From assembly GCA_016788295.1 (NCBI GenBank), contig JAEUSY010000010.1, positions 1 through 42,265 on the forward strand: a DNA stretch of 42,265 nt, written 5' to 3'. The DNA comes from Flavobacteriales bacterium (GTDB lineage: Bacteria > Bacteroidota > Bacteroidia > Flavobacteriales_F > PHOS-HE28). Position 1 is the first letter of the stretch. Each line of letters starts with the position of its first letter. Position numbers and translations under genes: made by a program. This document shows, piece after piece, positions 1-6,420 of the stretch. The notes below the pieces were generated by a model. That model made no database searches. It saw nothing but the letters and a program-made list of their open reading frames with translations, and was not told the DNA's origin.

Positions 1-1
1 C

Positions 2-397
2 AACGTGAGCGGCCACCGCTTCGGCACGGCCGAGATCGAGAACGCCATCAACCAGGCCAAGGGCGTGGTGGAGAGCGCCGTGGTGGGCTACCCGCACGAC
101 ATCAAGGGCCAGGGCATCTACGCCTACGTGGTCTGCGAAACACCCATCCCCGCCGACGATGCACAGGCCATGGAGAACATGCGCGGCGAGATCCTGGAAG
201 CCGTTGTGGCTGGCATCGGCCGCATCGCCAAGCCGGACAAGATCCAATTCGTGAGCGGCCTGCCGAAGACGCGCAGCGGCAAGATCATGCGGCGCATCCT
301 GCGGAAGGTGGCGGAGAACGAGCTGGGGAGTTTGGGGGATACGAGCACGTTGTTGGATCCGGCGGTGGTGGAGGAGATCAAGGAGGGGCGGGTGTGA
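2..397 (+). CDS. acs: Acetyl-CoA synthetase, C-terminal part (5' truncated by window)
   Basis: AMP-forming acetyl-CoA synthetase converts acetate, ATP and CoA to acetyl-CoA in the cytoplasm. Only the last ~131 residues are present and the gene runs in from before the window. The fragment opens with [13 protein letters not shown], the hinge and start of the mobile C-terminal domain. It carries the [11 protein letters not shown] motif near its end, whose lysine is the adenylation-essential residue regulated by acetylation in this family. The reading frame is open from base 2, so no start can be assigned. It converges on folD with only 12 bp between stop codons. Propionyl-CoA synthetase shares the same C-terminal motifs, but the [13 protein letters not shown] wording fits Acs best. 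Confidence 0.93.
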   Translation, partial: NVSGHRFGTAEIENAINQAKGVVESAVVGYPHDIKGQGIYAYVVCETPIPADDAQAMENMRGEILEAVVAGIGRIAKPDKIQFVSGLPKTRSGKIMRRILRKVAENELGSLGDTSTLLDPAVVEEIKEGRV

Positions 398-409
398 CCG
401 CCTAATCCG

Positions 410-1300
410 TCACGGACGCTCCGCCGCCTTCAGCGTGTTCAGCAACAGGCTGGTGATGGTCATGGGGCCCACACCTCCGGGCACAGGGCTTATCCAGCTG
501 CACTTGGCCGCCACATCATCGAAATGCACATCGCCTACCAAGCGGAAGCCGCTCTTCTTGGTCGTATCCGTAATCCGGTGAATGCCCACATCGACCACCA
601 CGGCACCATCCTTCACCATATCCGCAGTAACGAATTCGGGCTTGCCAATGGCCACGATGAGAATATCCGCCTGGCGTGTGATGGCAGGTAGGTCCTTGGT
701 GCGACTATGTGCCAGCGTAACGGTGCAATTACCCGGCTCGGTGTTGCGGCTCATCAGGAGGCTCATGGGCGTACCCACGATGTTGCTGCGGCCGATCACC
801 ACACAATGTTTGCCCGCTGTGGATATGCCGTAATGACGCAGGAGTTCCACGATACCGGCCGGCGTAGCGGGTAGGAAACCCGGCAACCCAAGCACCATGC
901 GGCCCAGGCTCTCGGGATGAAAACCATCCACATCCTTGCGGGGATCGATGGCCAGGGTCACCTTCTCCTCGCTGATGTGTTTGGGCAAGGGCAGTTGCAC
1001 AATGAAACCGTCGAGTTCAGGGTCGCGGTTCAAGCTGGAGATAAGGTCCAGCAGTTCCGCTTCGGTGGTGCTGGTGGGCAGTTCGATCAGGCTGCTGCGG
1101 AAACCAACGCTTTGACAGGCCCTGACCTTGCTCTCTACGTACGTACGACTGGCGCCATCGTTGCCGACCAGCACTGCGGCCAAATGTGGGGCGCGGCCAC
1201 GCTGGGCGGTCACTACGGCCGCTTGCGAGGCAATATCGGCACGCACAGCCTCACTGCATTGCTTGCCGTCCAGCAGTTGGTAGGTGGCCACGTTCGACAT
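410..1300 (-). CDS. folD: Bifunctional methylenetetrahydrofolate dehydrogenase / methenyltetrahydrofolate cyclohydrolase
   Basis: Cytosolic one-carbon enzyme that interconverts 5,10-methylene-THF, 5,10-methenyl-THF and 10-formyl-THF with NADP(H). The 296-residue length is normal for FolD. Visible motifs are Y54/K58 in [15 protein letters not shown] (the catalytic lysine), [12 protein letters not shown], the dinucleotide-binding [14 protein letters not shown], and the C-terminal signature [10 protein letters not shown]. The ATG at 1300 is chosen because the family's N-terminus ([12 protein letters not shown]) follows within a few residues. A -7-like box TAGCCTTG ends only 4 nt before this ATG, so the transcript may be almost leaderless. 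The gene is convergent with acs. Confidence 0.96.
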   Translation of the reverse strand: MSNVATYQLLDGKQCSEAVRADIASQAAVVTAQRGRAPHLAAVLVGNDGASRTYVESKVRACQSVGFRSSLIELPTSTTEAELLDLISSLNRDPELDGFIVQLPLPKHISEEKVTLAIDPRKDVDGFHPESLGRMVLGLPGFLPATPAGIVELLRHYGISTAGKHCVVIGRSNIVGTPMSLLMSRNTEPGNCTVTLAHSRTKDLPAITRQADILIVAIGKPEFVTADMVKDGAVVVDVGIHRITDTTKKSGFRLVGDVHFDDVAAKCSWISPVPGGVGPMTITSLLLNTLKAAERP

Positions 1301-1304
1301 ACCA

Positions 1305-1312
1305 CAAGGCTA
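1305..1312 (-). promoter_or_regulatory. Putative -7 box (TAGCCTTG) for folD
   Basis: On the minus strand this octamer matches TAnnTTTG, the Bacteroidota housekeeping -7 consensus, at all but one defined position. It is followed by TGGT and the folD ATG. If used, transcription would start at or next to the start codon. No clear upstream TTG was found. Confidence 0.4.
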
Positions 1313-1383
1313 CGAAAAGCCGTGGAACCTGAACATGTATAGGGTCTGTATGCTACGGCTTCGGGGCCGACCGTTCGGTACCG

Positions 1384-3264
1384 CTACTGCACCAGCAGCG
1401 GCTGGCTTGTAAGCACACGATCGGCCTGTACTGCCCTGAAGATGTATAGTCCGGGCTTGGGGTCGAGCATTTGGACATTACTGGCGAGGCTTCCCATTGC
1501 CTCCACCTGGACGGGCGCACGGCGTCCGGCGGCATCGATCAGTTCGTATTCCGCACCATTCCCTATTTCCACATCCCAAGCCACCGTAAATCGACCATTC
1601 GCAGGGTTCGGGTAGATCGTAGGCGCAGCTATCTGTCGGTTCAGTCGCACCGCCTTGATCATGGAGAGGGTACTGTGGCCATCGGTATCGGTCTGTCGGA
1701 GCCGGTAGTAGATGAGTTCACCATAGGCGGCAGGATCAACCAATTCGTAATGCAACATCACGGTGCTATTGCCTGCACCGGCCATTATACCAGCCTCTTC
1801 CCAGGAGGAACCATCCAACGAACGTTCCACCGCGAAATGATCGTTATCCCTTTCACTGGCCGTTGTCCACGTCGTTCTCACGGTGTGCATGCCGATTGGT
1901 TCGGCATCGAAAGCGACCAGTTCAATGGGCAAGGGCGTGGTGCCCATGTTCAGCGTACCAAATGTGATCCGCACACCATCGTAAAGGGCGGAAATGTTGG
2001 TGAACTGATACACCGAACCGCCCACAAGTGCCGCACCGGTAATGGGCGTTTCATCGGAGAACGAGCCATCGTTGTCGGTATCGACCAACAAGGCCAGATC
2101 ACCCGCTGTTATTGGCCCCAGACCTGAAAGGTCGAAACGGATGTCGACGGCTCCAACATCCACGGCACTGCTCCCGGTCGTGTTCCGTTCGGAAAAGCGC
2201 CAAACACGTCCGGACCTGCCTTGAACGCCGGTCGGAAGGTCTCCTACTCCCCATGCACCCAATTGTCCGTTGTTGTGGCCCCAGATCAGGAATTCATTGT
2301 TGCCCAAACCCGTGTAGGCCGCTTTGGTGACCTCCAGGATACCACTACCTCGTGCCGTGGTGTGCATATGGCTCGCGCTGATGCGCCCAATACCAGCCAC
2401 GTCATGGTCAAAGTCTCCATTCGCTGTGTTGTCCTGTTGATACACATCGTTGGCAGAAAGGGTGAGTCCGTATTTCGCCGCGAGGTAGTTGGCCACTAGC
2501 AACCGTTGCGCATCGTTCACCAGTACGTTGTAAGCCACCACTTCGGCGATATCGCCGTTCCAACTCTCGGTGCCTGCCTGGCAGCCAATGGCCATATCGG
2601 TCCACGTTCGTAGCGTACCGTCCGTGGCCACGGAACCGGCCGCGCCATGGTTCACATACTGATCGATCGAAGCTGTCCGGTACATGGTGTTCAGCACATA
2701 GGTCTGCCCACTGGCAAGTGCGGTTGCCATGGTCACGTTGCGCTGGGTACCATCGCTTTGAATACCGCGCCCCCAGACCTGCGTGGTGCTTGACGACACC
2801 CACATGCCGATGTTCTTATCCCCGGGTGTACCCGAATAGCCATTGCCAGAGGCGGCCCCTTGAAGGAGGCCGGGGTTCGATGACGGAAGCGAAGAATAGC
2901 GGGCCACGACCCAAATGGAAGCGTTGTTGGCGGTGCTGAGGCCGGTGGCCAACATACGATCGTTGTTCGCGGCAGTATAGCGTATCACGGGATATCCGTT
3001 GAGCGCTGCGGTGATCAGGTTGGGCCGGTTCCCGACCGTGACCTGGGTAGCGTGCTTCCCGTTGCCGGAGCGGTCGTTCCATTGCTGCACATTGTCGTTG
3101 TTGGCCGCAAGCACCGAACCTGCATTGTTGTAAACACCGCTCTCCGCGCTGAGCCAGAGCACATTGCTCGTACTGTTGCCTACGCCGCCAGGCCCTGATT
3201 GGGCCACTGCGGCCAGGGAGAGCAGTAGGCTGAGAGGTCCGAATGCACGTTTGGCAGGGTTCAT
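1384..3264 (-). CDS. Secreted LamG-like protein with T9SS type A sorting domain
   Basis: 626 residues. An N-terminal signal peptide (hydrophobic LSLLLSLAAVAQ, cleavage near AQ-SG) is followed by a concanavalin A/LamG-like region at about residues 35-250 (VLWLSAESGVYN, WNDRSGNGKHATQ, WNGDIAEVVAYN). This is the layout of many Bacteroidota surface proteins with a jelly-roll N-terminus. A middle beta-rich region precedes a conserved segment around PIELVAFDAEPIG, where Fn3-like sequence commonly leads into the sorting domain. The last ~80 residues (APTIYPNPANGRFTV to the end) are a type A C-terminal sorting domain, so the protein should cross the outer membrane by T9SS and be anchored or released. 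Its ligand is unknown. No catalytic motif was recognised. Start at ATG 3264, directly before the signal peptide. Confidence 0.85.
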   Translation of the reverse strand: MNPAKRAFGPLSLLLSLAAVAQSGPGGVGNSTSNVLWLSAESGVYNNAGSVLAANNDNVQQWNDRSGNGKHATQVTVGNRPNLITAALNGYPVIRYTAANNDRMLATGLSTANNASIWVVARYSSLPSSNPGLLQGAASGNGYSGTPGDKNIGMWVSSSTTQVWGRGIQSDGTQRNVTMATALASGQTYVLNTMYRTASIDQYVNHGAAGSVATDGTLRTWTDMAIGCQAGTESWNGDIAEVVAYNVLVNDAQRLLVANYLAAKYGLTLSANDVYQQDNTANGDFDHDVAGIGRISASHMHTTARGSGILEVTKAAYTGLGNNEFLIWGHNNGQLGAWGVGDLPTGVQGRSGRVWRFSERNTTGSSAVDVGAVDIRFDLSGLGPITAGDLALLVDTDNDGSFSDETPITGAALVGGSVYQFTNISALYDGVRITFGTLNMGTTPLPIELVAFDAEPIGMHTVRTTWTTASERDNDHFAVERSLDGSSWEEAGIMAGAGNSTVMLHYELVDPAAYGELIYYRLRQTDTDGHSTLSMIKAVRLNRQIAAPTIYPNPANGRFTVAWDVEIGNGAEYELIDAAGRRAPVQVEAMGSLASNVQMLDPKPGLYIFRAVQADRVLTSQPLLVQ

Positions 3265-3298
3265 AGCGGCCCTTCCTACGCCCTATCTCCATAATTGG

Positions 3299-3763
3299 TT
3301 ATCGTCCGCTGCGATGCCGGGCGCGAACCGCTCCCGTGCTTACCACATGCTCCAACAGAAAATCCTCCGGCTCCAGCACGGGCAATACAGCGAAATGAAA
3401 GTCCTTGCGGTCGTAGGTGACGATATGGCCGCACTTGGCCGCAACAGCGGAGTAGTAATGCATGCCATCTTCCAGATCACCCACCTTGGGGTTGCCTAGG
3501 GCTTGGCGTACGGCGTCCTCATTCATTGGCGTAATGCGCAGCTTGTCGGCCAAGATCTGGATCTTTGCCCGGGCTTTCTTCTTCCCGTTCTTCTTCTCGG
3601 CGAAATAGGCCCCGATGGCCAGGCAGAGCGGCGATGTATACACCTCGAAGCGGGGATCGTCGGCCAAGCTGAGCACACGGGCACAAGCGGTGAACCGCGG
3701 GTACTCGTTGCAGAGCACGGTCACCAATACGTTAGCGTCGAGGAAGATGCGGGTGGGGGCCAT
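3299..3763 (-). CDS. PIN-domain protein, probable VapC-type toxin
   Basis: 154 residues from the ATG at 3763. The frame continues upstream, but that stretch is repeat DNA and the domain starts at once with RIFLDANVLV, so the longer reading is unlikely. PIN nucleases use clustered acidic residues for Mg2+-dependent RNA cleavage. D9 lies in strand 1, E98/D99 in the GDLEDGMHYYSA helix, and D118/D121 in TYDRKDF, matching the expected spacing. It lies 80 bp downstream of a small DUF6364-like protein on the same strand, the usual antitoxin-then-toxin order. The gap is filled by a palindromic repeat, unusual for a TA operon in which genes normally overlap. Toxicity and target are inferred from the family only. 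Confidence 0.82.
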   Translation of the reverse strand: MAPTRIFLDANVLVTVLCNEYPRFTACARVLSLADDPRFEVYTSPLCLAIGAYFAEKKNGKKKARAKIQILADKLRITPMNEDAVRQALGNPKVGDLEDGMHYYSAVAAKCGHIVTYDRKDFHFAVLPVLEPEDFLLEHVVSTGAVRARHRSGR

Positions 3764-3774
3764 GGGAGGTATGA

Positions 3775-3840
3775 TCACCGCAAAGTCGCCAAGCACGCCA
3801 AGGAATACTCCGCTTTGCGCTCTTCGCGTCTTGGCGGTGA
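3775..3840. repeat. Imperfect palindromic repeat built of CGCNAAG units
   Basis: The arms TCACCGC (3775-3781) and GCGGTGA (3834-3840) bound a 66-bp imperfect inverted repeat. Both arms read as runs of CGCAAAG/CGCCAAG/CGCGAAG units separated by 2 nt (CACCGCAAAGTCGCCAAGC on one strand, CACCGCCAAGACGCGAAGA on the other). About 15 of 22 inner positions also pair, with a centre near TACTCC. It ends 3 bp before the antitoxin stop and begins 11 bp before the toxin ATG. This resembles dispersed palindromic elements of similar wording seen in many environmental bacterial genomes. RNA from it could fold into a long hairpin between the two TA genes. Confidence 0.7.
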
Positions 3841-3843
3841 AGG

Positions 3844-4107
3844 CTACTTGCGACGACGGCTCTCCAGATAATCCTTCTTCACATTGCGCTCGGCAGCGTT
3901 CTTGCGCACATAGGTCACCTCCCCTTCCGCCACTTGGTTGATCCAATCGCTTACCGGAAGCTCATCGATGCTGCGGTAGCGCTTGTCCGTCACCTTGCTG
4001 AGCATGAACTCCACCAAGCGCGACAGGCTGATGTTGTTGGCTTCCGCGAAAGCCTTGGCCTTATCGGCCACGGAGGCATCGAAGCTGAGGGTGATCTTGG
4101 CGTCCAT
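3844..4107 (-). CDS. DUF6364-like antitoxin of the PIN-domain pair
   Basis: 87 residues from the ATG at 4107; an upstream in-frame start at 4131 would overlap the -7 box. The N-terminus (MDAKITLSFDASVADKAKAFA) has the beta strand plus amphipathic helix of ribbon-helix-helix-like DUF6364 proteins: ITLSFD, then a helix rich in Ala and Lys, then NISLSRLVEFML. The C-terminal half (WINQVAEGEVTYVRKNAAERNVKKDYLESRRRK) is basic and probably disordered until it wraps the toxin. By analogy it binds its own promoter and neutralises the PIN protein encoded downstream. The assignment rests on fold-like pattern and gene order. A stand-alone DNA-binding protein is the alternative. Confidence 0.72.
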   Translation of the reverse strand: MDAKITLSFDASVADKAKAFAEANNISLSRLVEFMLSKVTDKRYRSIDELPVSDWINQVAEGEVTYVRKNAAERNVKKDYLESRRRK

Positions 4108-4128
4108 GGCGCAGGGATGTTTATACGG

Positions 4129-4136
4129 CAAATTTA
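4129..4136 (-). promoter_or_regulatory. Putative -7 box (TAAATTTG) for the toxin/antitoxin pair
   Basis: A perfect TAnnTTTG match on the minus strand, 21 nt upstream of the antitoxin ATG, in an AT-rich patch (4120-4160) that stands out from the G+C-rich surroundings. A TTG lies about 15 nt further upstream, slightly closer than usual. Confidence 0.5.
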
Positions 4137-4193
4137 ATAGTTTCTTACGTACAAATATCGGATACGATCACCTGCATCAAATCAGGTCGCTCG

Positions 4194-4757
4194 TCACTCC
4201 TCGCGCAACGCGAACGGAGGCTTCCACTCCTTCTTCAGCATACGCGCCTTCACTTCCTCGTAGCTCAACGGATAGAAGTTGTTCGCATCCACACCGATGT
4301 CGAACGAAAGGGAGTCCGGCTTCTCCGGCAGGTTGTTGTGCGAATGGCCATAGAGGTGCCAGGTGCCGCGGAAGTCACCGCGCCACACGCGCATGGCGTA
4401 GTGGAACAGGATGATCCGTTGCACCCCGGCCGGGCGCTCTGGGTCATTCACCTTCAGTTCGTAGTACTCCTTGATCCACTTGAACCACTTGCGGTTGTTC
4501 AGCGCGGAGGCTTCATGGTTGCCCACGATCAGGTACTTCGTGCCGTTCAAGCGGCTGGCGATGCGATCGAAGGCCTCGCCCCTGGACATGGCGAAGTCGC
4601 CCAAGTGGTACACTTCATCATCCGGACCGATGCGTTCGTTCCAGCGGCGGATGAGTTCTTCGTTCATCTCCTCCACGTTGGCGAAGGGACGGTTGCAGAA
4701 GCGGATGATGTTGGCGTGACCGAAGTGGTGGTCACTGGTGAAAAAGATGGTGCTCAT
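4194..4757 (-). CDS. Calcineurin-like metallophosphoesterase
   Basis: 187 residues from ATG 4757; the frame extends upstream, but the domain begins immediately with IFFTSDHHFGH. The dinuclear metal ligands are all visible: D9 and H11 (SDHHFGH), D54 (HLGDF), N80/H81 (VGNHE), H119 (FHY) and H138/H140 (YGHSH). The short compact form, with NIIRFCNRPF after the first motif, resembles phage-like and stand-alone bacterial phosphoesterases of the COG4186 kind. The substrate cannot be told from the sequence. It has no signal peptide, so it is cytosolic. It is followed by a 90-bp gap before the antitoxin leader and preceded by a ~190-bp spacer after ffh in which I see no gene. Confidence 0.88.
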   Translation of the reverse strand: MSTIFFTSDHHFGHANIIRFCNRPFANVEEMNEELIRRWNERIGPDDEVYHLGDFAMSRGEAFDRIASRLNGTKYLIVGNHEASALNNRKWFKWIKEYYELKVNDPERPAGVQRIILFHYAMRVWRGDFRGTWHLYGHSHNNLPEKPDSLSFDIGVDANNFYPLSYEEVKARMLKKEWKPPFALREE

Positions 4758-4945
4758 ACATGCATTACCGACAAGACGGATATGACATGACGCACGAGCG
4801 GCACGGGAGGTTGCCCTTGTCCCCACTCGCCTTGCCAGAGCATGTGGCGTCCACACTCGGTCACCACGGGCGCGGCGTATCCGATCTTCGCCACTGCGTC
4901 ATCTCAGGCGGCCGCTACGTTCCTTGCGTAGACACGCCTGTGGGA

Positions 4946-6286
4946 CTAACGCCTCATCCCCTGCATCGCCTGCATCTGACGCATCATGTTCTGCATCTTG
5001 GTCTTGTCCCCCATCATCTTCATCATCTTCCGGGTGTCCTCGAACTGCTTCAGCAGCTTGTTCACCTCGGGCACGTTGGTGCCGCTGCCATTGGCGATGC
5101 GCTGCCTGCGGCTGCCGTTGATCAAGGCGGGGTTCTGCCGCTCCTCGGGGGTCATGCTGCGGATGATGGCCTCGATGTGCTTGAAGGCATCGTCCGGGAT
5201 GTCCAGGTTCTTCAGGGCCTTGCCCACGCCGGGGATCATGCCCATGAGGTCCTTCATGTTCCCCATCTTCTTGATCTGCTGGATCTGCTCCAGGAAATCA
5301 TCGAAGCCGAACTGGTCCTTGGCGATCTTCTTCTGCAGTTCGCGCGCCTGCTTCTCGTCGAACTGTTCCTGCGCGCGTTCCACCAGGCTCACCACGTCGC
5401 CCATGCCCAGGATGCGGCCGGCCATCCGTTCGGGGTGGAACTCGTCGATGGCCTCCATCTTCTCGCCCGTGCCGATGAACTTGATGGGCTTGTCCACCAC
5501 GCTGCGGATGGAGAGCGCCGCACCGCCGCGGGTGTCGCCGTCCAACTTGGTCAGCACCACGCCGTCGATGTCCAGTCGGTCGTTGAAGGCCTTGGCGGTG
5601 TTCACAGCGTCCTGGCCTGTCATGCTGTCCACCACGAAGAGGGTCTCGTGGGGGGCGATGGCCTTTTTCACGCGGGTGATCTCGTCCATCATGGCCTCGT
5701 CCACCGCCAGGCGGCCGGCGGTGTCCACGATCACCACGGTGAATCCGTGGATCTTGGCGTATTCAACACCCTTCTGGGCGATGGACACAGGGTCTGTGTT
5801 GCCACGGTCGCTGAACACGACAACATCGAGCTGCTTGCCGAGGGTCTCCAGCTGGTCGATGGCCGCAGGACGGTACACGTCGCAGGCCACCAGCAAGGGC
5901 TTGCGGCCCTTCTTACGCAGGTAGCTGGCCAGCTTGCCGCTGAAGGTGGTCTTACCCGAACCCTGAAGACCGCTCATCAGGATCACAGTGGGGTTGCCGC
6001 TCAGGTTGATGGTGGCGCTGCGTCCGCCCATCAGTTCCGACAGCTCATCGTGGGCCAGCTTGGTGAGCAGCTGACCGGGGCTTACGGCCGTCAACACGTT
6101 CTGGCCCAGGGCCTTGGCCTTCAGCTTGTCGGTGAAGTCCTTGGCGGTCTTGAAGTTCACGTCGGCGTCCAGCAGGGCGCGGCGGATCTCCTTCATGGTC
6201 TCCGCCACGTTGATCTCCGTGATCTGGCCCTGGCCCTTGAGGACCTTGAACGCGCGCTCTAACTTGTCACTGAGGTTCTCGAACAT
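4946..6286 (-). CDS. ffh: Signal recognition particle GTPase Ffh/SRP54
   Basis: 446 residues. Binds signal peptides emerging from the ribosome and delivers them to FtsY at the inner membrane. N domain ~1-90; G domain with P-loop GLQGSGKTT (106-114), DTAGR, TKLDGDTRGG and GTGEKMEAIDEFHPERMAGRILGMGD; then the M domain with RRQRIANGSG, a helix-turn-helix-like RNA-binding segment, and a methionine-rich tail (KMMKMMGDKTKMQNMMRQMQAMQGM). The ATG at 6286 (MFENLSDKLERAF) is the family start; the longer upstream frame has no family similarity. A TACCTTCG box lies 22 nt upstream. The partner 4.5S RNA is not visible nearby. Confidence 0.97.
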   Translation of the reverse strand: MFENLSDKLERAFKVLKGQGQITEINVAETMKEIRRALLDADVNFKTAKDFTDKLKAKALGQNVLTAVSPGQLLTKLAHDELSELMGGRSATINLSGNPTVILMSGLQGSGKTTFSGKLASYLRKKGRKPLLVACDVYRPAAIDQLETLGKQLDVVVFSDRGNTDPVSIAQKGVEYAKIHGFTVVIVDTAGRLAVDEAMMDEITRVKKAIAPHETLFVVDSMTGQDAVNTAKAFNDRLDIDGVVLTKLDGDTRGGAALSIRSVVDKPIKFIGTGEKMEAIDEFHPERMAGRILGMGDVVSLVERAQEQFDEKQARELQKKIAKDQFGFDDFLEQIQQIKKMGNMKDLMGMIPGVGKALKNLDIPDDAFKHIEAIIRSMTPEERQNPALINGSRRQRIANGSGTNVPEVNKLLKQFEDTRKMMKMMGDKTKMQNMMRQMQAMQGMRR

Positions 6287-6308
6287 ATCTGGTCGTGCTA
6301 CAGGAGCG

Positions 6309-6316
6309 CGAAGGTA
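6309..6316 (-). promoter_or_regulatory. Putative -7 box (TACCTTCG) for ffh
   Basis: One mismatch to TAnnTTTG on the minus strand, 22 nt before the ffh ATG, in the 134-bp divergent spacer shared with the GH3 gene. Confidence 0.45.
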
Positions 6317-6408
6317 GGAAGGCACGGCATGCTGGTGGCACGCGCGTTCCGGATGCGCTCGTCCCTTCGTGGCCCGTATCGCCGGCACGCACAGATCACT
6401 CTACTCCC

Positions 6409-6416
6409 TAGCTTTC
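6409..6416 (+). promoter_or_regulatory. Putative -7 box (TAGCTTTC) for the GH3 gene
   Basis: One mismatch to TAnnTTTG, followed by CGCC and the GTG start at 6421. The 4-nt spacing would place the transcript start at or within the start codon. Confidence 0.38.
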
Positions 6417-6420
6417 CGCC

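Noticed and set aside
3299..3946. Longer form of the PIN protein starting at 3946
   Set aside because: The extra ~60 N-terminal residues are translated palindromic repeat and antitoxin DNA; the PIN fold begins right after the ATG at 3763.
4758..4945. 4.5S RNA gene near ffh
   Set aside because: The spacer after ffh shows no SRP RNA-like hairpin with the GGAA tetraloop arrangement that I could recognise.
4760..6262. 500-residue plus-strand frame opposite ffh
   Set aside because: Low-complexity antisense reading (His/Leu/Val-rich) of the SRP gene; not a gene.
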